A program made the position numbers and the translations under genes. A DNA stretch of 64,000 nucleotides from positions 394,270-458,269 of the forward strand of contig NZ_VLKW01000002.1 in the NCBI RefSeq assembly GCF_007830495.1, given 5' to 3'. This document shows positions 34,380 to 43,236 of this stretch, piece after piece (position 1 is the first letter of the stretch; every line of letters starts with the position of its first letter). The DNA comes from Pseudoduganella flava. GTDB lineage: Bacteria > Pseudomonadota > Gammaproteobacteria > Burkholderiales > Burkholderiaceae_D. The notes beneath the pieces were generated by a model. It was not told the DNA's origin, ran no database searches, and saw only the letters and a program-made list of their open reading frames with translations.

Positions 34380-34761
34380 GCTTGGCCTGTACGCCGAGCC
34401 AGCCTTGCTTGATGGTCGTCAGGAGGCCGACGACTTCGTCGATGATCGCCGGGTCCATGTCGATACCGGCACGGTACAGGCGGGCGACGCAGTAGTCGTA
34501 CAGGCGGCCCAGGTTGGCGACCACTTCGCCACCGTTGTCGAAGTCCAGCGAGCTCGACAGGCCGTTGATGATCTGCGTGCACTTGTCCAGGCTGGCGGCC
34601 TTCAGCTCATAACGCTTGCCCACGACGTGGCCGCGGGCACGGGCCAGCTCTTCGAGCAGGCCGTCGGTGAGCACGAGTACCAGCTCGACCGGAGAGGCAC
34701 GCGCGGTCTGCGCATCCAGGTTGGTCGCGTGGTATTCGCTGTAGGCATCGAGATTCATCAT
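34372..34761 (-). CDS. fliS: FliS, flagellin export chaperone
   Basis: 129 residues. DAYSEYHATNLDAQTARASP with VELVLVLTDGLLEELARARG is a typical FliS beginning (the Y-x-x-x-N-x-x-T/A-A pattern), and IDMDPAIIDEVVGLLTTIKQ then GWLGV is the matching end. It protects flagellin before secretion. It lies 28 bases after fliD. Confidence 0.92.
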   Translation of the reverse strand: MMNLDAYSEYHATNLDAQTARASPVELVLVLTDGLLEELARARGHVVGKRYELKAASLDKCTQIINGLSSSLDFDNGGEVVANLGRLYDYCVARLYRAGIDMDPAIIDEVVGLLTTIKQGWLGVQAKHG

Positions 34762-34789
34762 GTGGTCACCAATAGGGATCAGTGCCCCG

Positions 34790-36172
34790 TTACTTGTCCG
34801 ATTTGGCGAACAGGGCGTCGAAAATGGAAGTATTACTGCTCATCTGCGCTTGCAGCGTCTGCAGCGTTGTAAATTGGTTCAGGTAGCGCACGTACGCCGA
34901 CTCGTACTGCTGGTCCAGGCGCGACTGGCGGTCGAGCAGCGATTCCTGCAGTTGCGAGTTGACGTCGCGGCGCTTGGCGATCTGGCCGGTCGTCACGTTC
35001 GTCCACTGGTTCGTCAGCTTGTCCAGGTCGCCCAGCACGCCGCTCGGCGCGGACAGGCTGTTGTTGCCGACGATCTTGTCCAGTGCGGCCGGGTTGGCGG
35101 CCAGCGCCTTGTTCATGCGCGTGGTGTCCAGGGTCAGCGAACCGTCGCGCTGGCCGGTGATGCCGAAGTTGACCAGCGACAGCCCGTCGATCTTCTGGCG
35201 CAGCACCGTCTGCATGCGCGTCTGCAGCGCCTGCACGCCCGCGTCGGCGTGCAGCGGGCCGGCGGATGTGGTCTGGCTGCCGGCAGCGGTCAGGCCCTGC
35301 AACGTCTTGATCAGCTTGTTCCAGCCGTCGACGAAGGTTTGCAGATTCGCTGCCGTGCCGCTGTTGTCGGTCGCTACCGTCAGGCTGACCGGGTTCTCGC
35401 CGGCCGACTGCGCCTTCGTGAACGTCATCGACACGCCGTCGATCACGTTGTACGTGTTCGATGCCTGCTGGATTTTCGTGCCGCTGGCCTGGTCGCCCAG
35501 GTAGACGATCGCGTCGCGCGCCGTCATCAGGTCCTTGCGGTTGGCCGGGTCGGACAGCGCGTCCTGCAGCGCGCCGGCGGGCAGGGCGCTGGCGTCGATC
35601 GACACCGTGTTGGCCGCGCCCGTCTCGTTCGACGTCATCACGAGTGTCGGCACGCCGCCGACCGTCATCGTCGATGCCGTCACCTTCGCCGTGTTGCCGC
35701 TGGCGGTGTTGATGGCCGCGGCCAGTTCCTTGACGGACAGGATGCCGTCGCCGGTCGTGTCGGCCTGCGCCAGGTCGACGGCGAACGTCGTGGCGCCGAC
35801 CGTCACGCTGATCGTGCCGGCTTCGGCCATCGGCGTCGCGTCGGACAGGCCGCTGTACTGCGCCTGATTGGCCGTGGCCAGTTGCTCGACGTAGAAGAAG
35901 TAATTGCCCGGCGTGGCCGTCGCGTTTGCGGTGGCGGTGCCGACGGTAGAGCTGAACGTTGCCGACGTGGCAAGCACGGTCTTCTTCGACGACAGGCTCG
36001 ACATTGCACTTTCAAACGCCGACATGGCCGAGCTGAGCGTGCTCAAGGCCTTGTCCGTGGCCGTGGCGATGCTGTTCTGATTCGTCAGCATCGTCTGGCG
36101 GTCCTGGATGTAGGCCGTGGCCAGCTGCGTCGCAGTGGTTTTCGGATCGTAGGTGGGTGCGGTCGTTGCCAT
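34790..36172 (-). CDS. fliD: FliD, filament cap protein
   Basis: 460 residues. The N-terminal FliD region has ATAYIQDRQTMLTNQNSIAT then SALSAFESAMSS-type heptads; the body has GVSMTFTKAQSAGENPVSLT, VDGWNKLIKTLQGLTAAG and DTTRMNKALAANPAALDKIV, signatures of HAP2. The C-terminus, with SRLDQQYESAYVRYLNQFTT, is the FliD_C helix. It caps the filament and drives flagellin folding. An 88-base spacer to fliJ, rich in A/T, should contain its promoter, which suits late-class expression. Confidence 0.93.
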   Translation of the reverse strand: MATTAPTYDPKTTATQLATAYIQDRQTMLTNQNSIATATDKALSTLSSAMSAFESAMSSLSSKKTVLATSATFSSTVGTATANATATPGNYFFYVEQLATANQAQYSGLSDATPMAEAGTISVTVGATTFAVDLAQADTTGDGILSVKELAAAINTASGNTAKVTASTMTVGGVPTLVMTSNETGAANTVSIDASALPAGALQDALSDPANRKDLMTARDAIVYLGDQASGTKIQQASNTYNVIDGVSMTFTKAQSAGENPVSLTVATDNSGTAANLQTFVDGWNKLIKTLQGLTAAGSQTTSAGPLHADAGVQALQTRMQTVLRQKIDGLSLVNFGITGQRDGSLTLDTTRMNKALAANPAALDKIVGNNSLSAPSGVLGDLDKLTNQWTNVTTGQIAKRRDVNSQLQESLLDRQSRLDQQYESAYVRYLNQFTTLQTLQAQMSSNTSIFDALFAKSDK

Positions 36173-36260
36173 TTTCGTGCTCCGAGGAAATTAATTAAGA
36201 GTGTACCTTGGTAACAGGCGACCAAAGTAGCTTCTCTATGAAATTTATTTCCTCAAGGAT

Positions 36261-36695
36261 TTATTTTTGGCCCCGAAGCCACAGTTGGGTTGCCAGGTCA
36301 TCATGCACTTTGCGTTCCTGCACGGCGACCTTGCCGGCCAGCGCTTTCTGGTTCTTTTCCAGCACCTGGCCCAGCACTTCGCGCTTCACGTAAGCGCGCG
36401 TCAACGCCTGTTGCGATACTGCCATGTCGGCCTCGTGCATCGTCAGGTCGAGCCGGTGCGAGTCGGCCATCGCGAGCACCGCCTGCTTGTAATTGCCGCA
36501 ATTGGCGGCCAAGGCGATCGGCAGGTTGCCGGAAGCGCCGCTGTTGACGGCCAGGTCGTGCAGGCGGGCGAGGTTTTTCCGGTAACGCTCGGCGGTCATT
36601 TGTTTCGCGGCTTGCTCGGCCTGCAGCTTCTCCAGCTCCGAATTGCGCAGCGCCACCAGGGTGGAGAGGTTGTTGATCAAGTGCTTGTCGCTCAT
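36261..36695 (-). CDS. fliJ: FliJ, export ATPase stalk/chaperone escort
   Basis: 144 residues, two long antiparallel helices: LSTLVALRNSELEKLQAEQA, AAKQMTAERYRKNLARLHDL and REVLGQVLEKNQKALAGKVA. It follows fliI with an ATGA overlap, the fixed place of FliJ. FliJ links the FliI ring to FlhA. Sequence conservation in this family is low; position carries most of the weight. Confidence 0.85.
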   Translation of the reverse strand: MSDKHLINNLSTLVALRNSELEKLQAEQAAKQMTAERYRKNLARLHDLAVNSGASGNLPIALAANCGNYKQAVLAMADSHRLDLTMHEADMAVSQQALTRAYVKREVLGQVLEKNQKALAGKVAVQERKVHDDLATQLWLRGQK

Positions 36696-38002
36696 GCCAT
36701 CAGCCTTTCAAGTTGCTCGACGCACGCCGTGTACGGCGCATCTTCCTTCGTGCCCTGGCACAGGAAATTCTCGATGTGCGGGTGCAGCTGCACCGCCTTG
36801 TCCGTGACGGGATCCGCGCCCGGCACGTAGGCGCCCAGCGGGATCAGGTCGCGTACGCGGTCGTGCTTGGCCATCGATGCCTTCAGCGACCGCGCCGCAA
36901 GCATGTGGTCCTTCGTGATGATGCCGTTCATGCAACGGCTGATCGACTGGCCGATGTCGATCGCCGGGTAGTGGCCCCGTTCGGCCAGCGCGCGCGTCAG
37001 CACGATGTGGCCGTCCAGGATCGCCCGTGCCGTGTCGACGATCGGGTCTTGCTGGTCGTCGCCTTCGGCCAGCACCGTGTAGATCGCGCTCATCGAGCCG
37101 TCCTCGTGTTCGCCATTCCCGGCGGACTCCACCAGCTGGGGCAGGTTCGAGAACACCGACGGCGGATAACCCTTGGTGGCCGGCGGCTCGCCCAGCGCCA
37201 GCGCCACTTCACGCAGCGCCATCGCATAACGGGTCAGCGAATCGACCAGCAGCAGCACGTTCTTGCCCTGGTCGCGGTAGTGCGCCGCGATAGTGTGGCA
37301 CAGCTCGGTCGCCATCACGCGCATCAATGGAGACTCGTCGGCCGGTGCAATGACGAGCACGGCTTTCTTCAGGCCTTCGGCGCCCAGCGACATGTCGACG
37401 AATTCGCGCACCTCGCGCGAGCGTTCGCCGATCAGGCCGACGACGACGACGTCCGCCACCGTCTGCCGCGTGATGATGCCCAGCAGGACGGATTTACCGA
37501 CGCCGGAGCCTGCCATCAGGCCCACGCGCTGGCCCTTGCCCAAGGTGAGCATCGAGTTGATCGCCCGCACGCCCACGTCCAGCGGTTCGTGCACGGGCTT
37601 TTTCTTCAGCGGATTGACGCGCGGCGGGTGCATGTCCAGCTCGTGCTCGCCGGTCAGCTTGCCGAGGCCGTCGATCGGCTCGCCCAGCCCGTTGACCATG
37701 CGGCCCAGCCAGCCCTGGCCGATGCGCAGCGTGGCCTTGTCCTGCTGGGGCAGCACGCGGGCGCCCGTCTGCAGGCCGGTGGCCTTCTTGAACGGCATCA
37801 GGTACGACACCTTGTCGCGGAAGCCCACCACCTGGGCGTCGAGCCAGTCGCCGTCCACGGTCTCGATCTGCGCGCGCTGGCCCGTGTGCAACGGGCAACC
37901 GACCGCTTCCAGCAGCAGGCCGGAGGCGCCGACCAGCCGGCCGGTGGGCTTGGCCACCGGCACGTCGTCGATTTCCAGCTTGCGCAGCGCGTCTGCAATC
38001 AT
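36692..38002 (-). CDS. fliI: FliI, flagellar export ATPase
   Basis: 436 residues. F1-ATPase beta-like fold: Walker A GSGVGKS near 165-171, Walker B LLLVDSLTRYAMALRE, PPATKGYPPSVFSNLPQLVE and the IDIGQSISRCM segment. The N-terminal hexamer-forming domain (about 20-90) is complete. It energises entry of substrates into the export gate. Overlaps with fliH and fliJ (4 bases each) give tight coupling. Confidence 0.97.
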   Translation of the reverse strand: MIADALRKLEIDDVPVAKPTGRLVGASGLLLEAVGCPLHTGQRAQIETVDGDWLDAQVVGFRDKVSYLMPFKKATGLQTGARVLPQQDKATLRIGQGWLGRMVNGLGEPIDGLGKLTGEHELDMHPPRVNPLKKKPVHEPLDVGVRAINSMLTLGKGQRVGLMAGSGVGKSVLLGIITRQTVADVVVVGLIGERSREVREFVDMSLGAEGLKKAVLVIAPADESPLMRVMATELCHTIAAHYRDQGKNVLLLVDSLTRYAMALREVALALGEPPATKGYPPSVFSNLPQLVESAGNGEHEDGSMSAIYTVLAEGDDQQDPIVDTARAILDGHIVLTRALAERGHYPAIDIGQSISRCMNGIITKDHMLAARSLKASMAKHDRVRDLIPLGAYVPGADPVTDKAVQLHPHIENFLCQGTKEDAPYTACVEQLERLMA

Positions 38003-38688
38003 TCTTCGATCTCGTCTTCATCGCCGCCATCGGCGGCCTGCAACTGTTTGTCCACCTGCTCCATCACGGCAGCGAGGCGCTGGGTGCAGCCGGCGTCGAC
38101 TTCGTTGTCGCCGGCGCGGACGCGGCACTCGCCCGGTTCCAGCCGCGAATCCGCGATCAGGTTCCAGCGCTTGGCGCGTTTCGGATCCAGTTCCGTGACC
38201 CGCTTCATTTCTTCCGGGTTCAGGTACACATCGACGTCGTCACGCGACGGCGGCATCGAGGCGAGCGTCTCGTCGACCAGCGCCATGATCTGCACCGGCT
38301 GCAGCGCCAGCTCGGCGCGGATCACCGAGCGTGCCACCTTGGCGACGAGGTCGACCACTTCCTTGCGCTGGGCGGCGCGATAGTCGGTGCGCAGCTTCTT
38401 CAGGCTCTTCAGCATGGCGTCGACGGGGCGGGCCAGCTCGTCGAAATTGACGAGCGTTTCCTGCCGGCCTGACTCACGGCCTTCGACGAGGCCCTGGATG
38501 CGGCCCGCTTCGTAGCCTTCCTCCTGACCGCGCTGCAGGCCGACGTCGTAACCGTCGCGCTGGCCCTGTTCGAAGCCCTCGCTGATCGACGCCTGCCATT
38601 GGTCGGCATCCACGCCGTTGCCCGCGCGCTGCACCGCCTGCGTATGGTGCGACAGCGGCGGGAAACGGTAGGGGCGGAACTGCTTCAT
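37999..38688 (-). CDS. fliH: FliH, export ATPase regulator
   Basis: 229 residues. A Pro/Arg-rich start (MKQFRPYRFPPL), then the G-x-x-x-G helix typical of FliH (GFEQGQRDGYDVGLQRGQEE, GYEAGRIQGL), and a globular C-terminus with VDVYLNPEEMKRVTELDPKR. It binds FliI as a stalk. The ATG overlaps the fliG TGA, and its stop overlaps the fliI ATG. The upstream in-frame extension to 38910 only shadows fliG. Confidence 0.9.
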   Translation of the reverse strand: MKQFRPYRFPPLSHHTQAVQRAGNGVDADQWQASISEGFEQGQRDGYDVGLQRGQEEGYEAGRIQGLVEGRESGRQETLVNFDELARPVDAMLKSLKKLRTDYRAAQRKEVVDLVAKVARSVIRAELALQPVQIMALVDETLASMPPSRDDVDVYLNPEEMKRVTELDPKRAKRWNLIADSRLEPGECRVRAGDNEVDAGCTQRLAAVMEQVDKQLQAADGGDEDEIEE

Positions 38689-39728
38689 TCGACCACCGTC
38701 TCGGCGAACAGCTGCACTTCGACTTCGCCGGAATCGGCCAGCGCCTTGACGGTGGACATGATTTCCGAACGGGCCGCCTCGATGCGCGACATCGGCACGG
38801 GGCCGGCGCGGCGCATCATGTCTTCGAATGCCTGCGCCTGGCGCTTCGGCATCGTCTTCAGCACGGCGTCGCGGATCGACAGCTCGGCGCCTTTCAGCGC
38901 GATCGCCCACTGCTCCAGCGGCACTTCCTCGATGATGCGGGTCAGCACGGCTTCGGTCTGCGTCGACAGGATCAGGAAGTCGTACATCGACAGCTCGATC
39001 TGCTCGACGATCGACGGATCGTGGGCACGCAGCAGCTCGACGACCTGGGCACGGTTGCCCGGCAGGCGGTTCAGGATCTCGGCAACCTGCTTGACGCCTT
39101 CCACGCTGGTGCTCTGCATGTCGAACGAGGCCAGGCAGCGGTCCACCAGCTCATCGAGTTCTTCCAGCAGGTCGCGGTCGATCTCGTCCAGGCGCGCCAG
39201 CGACAGCAGCACCAGGTCGCGGCCGTCGACCGGCAGCGCGTCGATGATCTGGCCAGCCAGGGCCGGCGGCAGGAACGCGAGGAACACGGCCTGCATCCGC
39301 ACGTGCTCGTTGGCGATGTAGTCGCCCAGCCACTTCGGCGAGGCCCACTGCAGGCGTGCCATCTTCGGGCGCAGTTCGTCGCCGTAGATGCTGTTGAGCA
39401 CCGTGTTGGCGATGTCGCCGCCCAGTGCCAGGTCCAGCGAGCGCTTCAGGTAGGAGCGCGAGGCGCCATGCACGCCGGACTGCTGGCGGTAGTCGTCGAA
39501 GAAGGTCTGGATGGCCGTCTTCACGGCTTCGACCTTGATGCCGCTCATCCGCGACATGACCTGCGTGACTTCCAGCAGTTCCTCGCGGGACAGGCAGCGC
39601 AGCACATTGGCCGCCTGTTCCTCGCCGATCGACAGCAGCACGATCGCCGCTTGCTCGACCGGGGTCAGCGCAGCACCTTCCGCCGGTGCCAGGTCATTGA
39701 GGTTGTTCATGGAGTTAAGCTCGGCCAT
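38685..39728 (-). CDS. fliG: FliG, motor switch protein
   Basis: 347 residues from ATG 39728. LTPVEQAAIVLLSIGEEQAA, IDALPVDGRDLVLLSLARLD, then a C-terminal torque domain with IEEVPLEQWAIALKGAELSI and KTMPKRQAQAFEDMMRRAGP. It couples MotA to the MS ring and selects direction in the switch. The start is 14 bases inside fliF; ATG 39710 is another possibility (6 residues shorter). Confidence 0.95.
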   Translation of the reverse strand: MAELNSMNNLNDLAPAEGAALTPVEQAAIVLLSIGEEQAANVLRCLSREELLEVTQVMSRMSGIKVEAVKTAIQTFFDDYRQQSGVHGASRSYLKRSLDLALGGDIANTVLNSIYGDELRPKMARLQWASPKWLGDYIANEHVRMQAVFLAFLPPALAGQIIDALPVDGRDLVLLSLARLDEIDRDLLEELDELVDRCLASFDMQSTSVEGVKQVAEILNRLPGNRAQVVELLRAHDPSIVEQIELSMYDFLILSTQTEAVLTRIIEEVPLEQWAIALKGAELSIRDAVLKTMPKRQAQAFEDMMRRAGPVPMSRIEAARSEIMSTVKALADSGEVEVQLFAETVVE

Positions 39729-41475
39729 TTTTCTGCATCCACTGTTTGACGACTTCTGCAACACGCTCCGGCTCTTTCTCGGCCAGAACCTTCAGGTGAT
39801 CGACCATCACATCGACCGGCGAACCGGCAGGCGGCAGATCATAGTTTTCCAGCAGCGGCTGGACGGCGATGCCGGAGGCGGTCAGTTCGGCCGTCAGCGG
39901 CGTTACTGTTGCCCCATCCGTGCCGCCGGTCAGGGCCGCCGGGGTGGCGGTGCCAGCCGGCAGGGCTTCCACGGTGCCCGGCAGGGCGGTGGCGCCGCCG
40001 CGGGTCGCGACCGGGATCGGCGTTGCCGGGGCCAGGCGGGCCGTCAGCAGTTTCATCAGCGGGCGCAGCAGCAGCAGGTAACCCAGCAGTGCGGCGATCG
40101 CGTAGCTTGCCCAGCTGCTCATGTCCACGATGTTGTCGCGCTCTTCCCACCACTGGACCGGCGCGGCCTTGACCGGGAAGCGCATCGCCGAGACCACCAG
40201 CGAATCGCCGCGCTCGGCGTTGATGCCCAGGCCGTTACGCAGGACCTTGTCCACGTTGGCCAGTTCGGCAGCGGTCCAGCCCGTCTTCGGATTCGCGGCA
40301 GCCGCTTGCGACAGCACGATCGCCACGTTCTGGCGTTCCAGGCGGCCACGGGCACGCTTGGTCTGGGTGATGCTGCGATCGTACGCGTATTGGCGCGTCG
40401 TGGCGTTCTTGCGGGCCGTACCGTCCGGCAACTGGCCCGGGGCGCCCGCGGCACCGTTGGCGCCAGCGGCGGCCGGGTCGGTGGCGGTGGTGTTCGGCTC
40501 GGCGGCGGCAGCGGGCGGGCGGTTCGACAGCGTGCCCGGCACACCCATCACCATGCGGTTGCGGTCCTGCTCGTCGCGCATCGCTTCGCTGGTGACTTTC
40601 GGCGTCTCGCCATACTTCTCGACGGTTTGCTCGACCTTGTCGTTGTCGACGCTGGCGGTGACGCTGACCTTGAAGTTGTCGTCGCCGACGATCGGGCCCA
40701 GCAGGCCGCGGATGTTCGTCTTGATCTCGTCCTGCACGCGCTTCTGGTTGTCGTTCGTCGCGGCGCTGGCGTCGAAGCCGTCGGCCAGGTCCACGTGCGA
40801 CGACAGCAGGTTGCCGGCCTGGTCCACCAGGCTGACGCGGGTCGGGTCCAGGCTGGCCACGCTGCCGGCCACCATGTTGACGACGGCGGCGATGTGTTCC
40901 GGCGTCAACGTGCGGCCCGGCTTCAGGCCGATGACGACCGAGGCCGACGACTTTTCGCCGTCCGACGACACGAACGACGTCGACTTGGCGATCGACAGGT
41001 GCACCCGGGCCGACCCGATCGCGTCCAGCGTCATGATGCTCTGCGCCAGCTCGCCTTCCAGGCCGCGGCGGAAGCGCACGTCCTGCACGAACTGCGACAC
41101 GCCCAGCGGGTCGTTCTTGTCCATCAGCTCCAGGCCGGCCGGCAGCTGCGCGGTGACGCCTTTCGACGCCAGCAGCATGCGCACCTTGCCCAGCATCGAT
41201 TCGGGCACCAGCACCTGGCCGCTGTCCGGATGGATGCGGTAGGGGATGTGTTCGCTGTCGAGCACGCTCATCATGTCGCTGGCGGCGACTTTTTCGCGGG
41301 CGCCGAAGACGGCCTTGTAGCCGGACTGGTCCTTCCACAGGAACATCAGCACGACGGCCGTCACGCCGACGGCCAGCAGCAGCATCGGGTACAGGTTCTT
41401 GACGAGGGCGGGGGGCATGGCGGGAACGCCATTGCCACGCCAGCGCCCGTAAGCGGACTTAAGGGTGTTGATCAC
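39715..41475 (-). CDS. fliF: FliF, MS-ring protein
   Basis: 586 residues with a membrane segment near the N-terminus (YPMLLLAVGVTAVVLMFLW) and another near 455 (ASYAIAALLGYLLLLRPLMK). Between them lie the ring-building motifs: QSIMTLDAIGSARVHLSIAK, SVVIGLKPGRTLTPEHIAAV and the periplasmic beta-collar region with Ala/Thr-rich low complexity. The C-terminal cytoplasmic tail ends in DHLKVLAEKEPERVAEVVKQ, the FliG-binding helix. It starts the basal body. 24 bases lie between it and fliE. Confidence 0.96.
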   Translation of the reverse strand: MINTLKSAYGRWRGNGVPAMPPALVKNLYPMLLLAVGVTAVVLMFLWKDQSGYKAVFGAREKVAASDMMSVLDSEHIPYRIHPDSGQVLVPESMLGKVRMLLASKGVTAQLPAGLELMDKNDPLGVSQFVQDVRFRRGLEGELAQSIMTLDAIGSARVHLSIAKSTSFVSSDGEKSSASVVIGLKPGRTLTPEHIAAVVNMVAGSVASLDPTRVSLVDQAGNLLSSHVDLADGFDASAATNDNQKRVQDEIKTNIRGLLGPIVGDDNFKVSVTASVDNDKVEQTVEKYGETPKVTSEAMRDEQDRNRMVMGVPGTLSNRPPAAAAEPNTTATDPAAAGANGAAGAPGQLPDGTARKNATTRQYAYDRSITQTKRARGRLERQNVAIVLSQAAAANPKTGWTAAELANVDKVLRNGLGINAERGDSLVVSAMRFPVKAAPVQWWEERDNIVDMSSWASYAIAALLGYLLLLRPLMKLLTARLAPATPIPVATRGGATALPGTVEALPAGTATPAALTGGTDGATVTPLTAELTASGIAVQPLLENYDLPPAGSPVDVMVDHLKVLAEKEPERVAEVVKQWMQKNGRA

Positions 41476-41499
41476 GTCGGGACTTTCGGAGAAAGGGAA

Positions 41500-41847
41500 T
41501 TACAGCGGCAGCTTGATGAGCTCGTCAACAGCGCCCATCACTTTATTGCGGACTTGCATCAGCATCGAGAAGGAAAGGCTCGCTTCCTGGCTGGCCAGCA
41601 TGGCCCCCACCAGGTCGTCGCTACGGCCGGCGTCGACATCGGCCATTTTTGCGCTGGCGGCCTGGTCGGCCGCATTGACGCCCTGGACGGCGTTCGTCAT
41701 CGCCTGGGCGAAGGAGGGTTGCCCGGCGGCGTGTGCGCCGAATTGCGCAGCCGGCGCGATCGTACCGGCCTGGTGCGCCAGGTCGGCTGCGGCGTTCGTG
41801 AGAGCCGCGATATCGGCCTTGATCATGCCGGCGATTTCATTTGCCAT
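41500..41847 (-). CDS. fliE: FliE, MS-ring/rod junction protein
   Basis: 115 residues. SFAQAMTNAVQGVNAADQAA and a C-terminal LASQEASLSFSMLMQVRNKV with MGAVDELIKLPL (FliE family end). It joins the MS ring to the rod and is first to be exported. ATG 41847 has GGAG 8 bases upstream. First gene of the fliEFGHIJ run; it is preceded by a long non-coding gap. Confidence 0.94.
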   Translation of the reverse strand: MANEIAGMIKADIAALTNAAADLAHQAGTIAPAAQFGAHAAGQPSFAQAMTNAVQGVNAADQAASAKMADVDAGRSDDLVGAMLASQEASLSFSMLMQVRNKVMGAVDELIKLPL

Positions 41848-42369
41848 TTGCCATCTCCACTTTCATGCAACGTTGAACTTCGTTCGCACAGCCTGCCCAG
41901 CGGTTTTGCAACCCAGCCACGGCGTCGCCATGTGCATTCAGGACTTGCTGCCCGTTCAGGTATCGGTCGCCAGCGCTGCAACTTGATGTCCTAACGGAAA
42001 AACTTCTGACTTTTTTTGGTGCCATTTCGGCGCCGATAATGCGTTAGACAATGAAAAGAAAAATGGTCTACCGCAAATGTAATTGGCCAGGTACGATTCA
42101 ATGCGCTGCATTGTTTCTTTTTAAAGAAACGATGATATCGTGGCAAAACTCTTTAAAAATCATGCACTAAGCGCCGTTACTGCAATTGCTGTGTAGCAGC
42201 ATTCATTGGCGCGAGACAGGAATAAGCTTACCGCGAGGCAACAACACTGTAAAGAGGAATTTGGGGAAATGATGTATTGATGCGTGGCAATAACGTCGAA
42301 TTTCGGTTATTCTACGCTGCCTGGATCGTCCCCTCGTATACTTTGCGATACGATGTGGAGTGCAGACGG
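41848..42369. promoter_or_regulatory. 522-base divergent non-coding region between fliE and fliM
   Basis: The longest gene-free stretch in the window, visibly A/T-richer than its flanks. It must hold the promoters of fliEFGHIJ and of fliMNPQRflhBA. It contains an 8-bp-arm palindrome (42113-42130) and a TGGCACC on the minus strand near 42020 without the matching -12 half of a sigma-54 site. In laf/Flag-2 loci the activator gene lafK sits here; no reading frame for one remains. Confidence 0.6.
42113..42130. promoter_or_regulatory. Palindrome in the fliE-fliM spacer, possible operator
   Basis: GTTTCTTT, two T, AAAGAAAC: perfect 8-base arms in an A/T-rich context, about 265 bases from fliE and 240 from fliM. 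It has the form of a dimeric regulator site. The binder is unknown. Confidence 0.4.
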
Positions 42370-43236
42370 ATGACAACACCAATGACCAATATACAGACCA
42401 CCGCGCAACATCAGGTTCTGGACCCGTGCCTGCTGGGCCGGCCGGTGCATCGGCTGCCGCACTTTGCCGCGCAGCTGCGCGATGACCTGATCGCCGCCCT
42501 GCGCCAGCCCGCGGGCCGCCGCTACTGGGGCGCCTTCGAGGTGGAACACGTCGCGTTCGCGCGCCTGGACGGCAGCGAGCAGCGCCTGCGCTGGCAGCGC
42601 TATGCGGCTGGTGCGGGCAGCATCGCCTTTGCACTGGAGCGCAAGGTGCTGCTGGCCGTGCTTGACTTCCGGTATGGCCGCGGCAAGGGCGCCGACACCC
42701 CGATCGATGAAAACAAGGTGCGCGTGACCGCCACCGAGGAGCGCCTGAGTGTTGTACTGGGCCAACAGTTGGCCCAGGTCGTCGCCAACCGAATCGCCGC
42801 CAACCTCCCGGGCGGGCAGGGCGCCCCCGCGCTGGCGCTGATTCCCGTCAACGCGCCCGGCGCCATGCCCGGCAAGGGCACGTGGATCGTCACGATGAAT
42901 GTGCGCGCCGGCGAGAACGTGGGCACGGTATGGTTTGCACTGGATAAGAATCTGATGTCCGACGTGCTGCACGGCCTGTCGCCCGAGCGCGACACCGGCA
43001 GCAAGTCGCCAAAGCCGGCCGCTCCGCTGCCGCAACGCCTGCAGGTGTCGCTGAACGGGAGGCTGGTGAGCAAGGAAGTAACGCTTGGCTCCCTGTTCGA
43101 CCTGAAGGTTGGGGATGTCATTCCGGTCAGCCTGCACAGGGCGGACGTGATGCTCGAGGAATCCCGGCTGTTCACGGCCGCGGTCACGGAGCACAAGGGA
43201 AAACTGTGCCTAACCTCTTTTGAAGACGTCGAATGA
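42370..43236 (+). CDS. fliM: Divergent FliM-like motor switch protein (LfiM type)
   Basis: 288 residues, short for FliM (about 330). The C-terminal 70 residues are a FliM/SpoA domain: RLQVSLNGRLVSKEVTLGSL then FDLKVGDVIPVSLHRADVML. The middle (RVRVTATEERLSVVLGQQLA, later TWIVTMNVRAGENVGTVWFA) fits the FliM core only weakly. The N-terminus, MTTPMTNIQTTAQHQVLDPC, lacks the LSQxEIDALL peptide with which FliM binds phosphorylated CheY. ATG 42370 with GGAG 9 bases upstream is preferred; the frame is open to 42280. Its stop overlaps the fliN start. A SctQ-like protein would look similar, but the flanking genes are flagellar. Confidence 0.78.
   Translation: MTTPMTNIQTTAQHQVLDPCLLGRPVHRLPHFAAQLRDDLIAALRQPAGRRYWGAFEVEHVAFARLDGSEQRLRWQRYAAGAGSIAFALERKVLLAVLDFRYGRGKGADTPIDENKVRVTATEERLSVVLGQQLAQVVANRIAANLPGGQGAPALALIPVNAPGAMPGKGTWIVTMNVRAGENVGTVWFALDKNLMSDVLHGLSPERDTGSKSPKPAAPLPQRLQVSLNGRLVSKEVTLGSLFDLKVGDVIPVSLHRADVMLEESRLFTAAVTEHKGKLCLTSFEDVE

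Noticed and set aside
41837-42025. 62-codon minus-strand ORF overlapping the fliE start
   Set aside because: No ribosome site, no recognisable family, reads through the A/T-rich regulatory spacer and overlaps fliE in another frame.
42010-42026. Sigma-54 site (TGGCACC on the minus strand) for fliE
   Set aside because: The -12 half (TTGC) is missing at the required spacing.
42032-42039. GCCGATAA, a perfect sigma-28 -10 box, plus strand
   Set aside because: No TAAA-type -35 at the right distance and 330 bases from fliM; an 8-mer like this is expected by chance in 64 kb.
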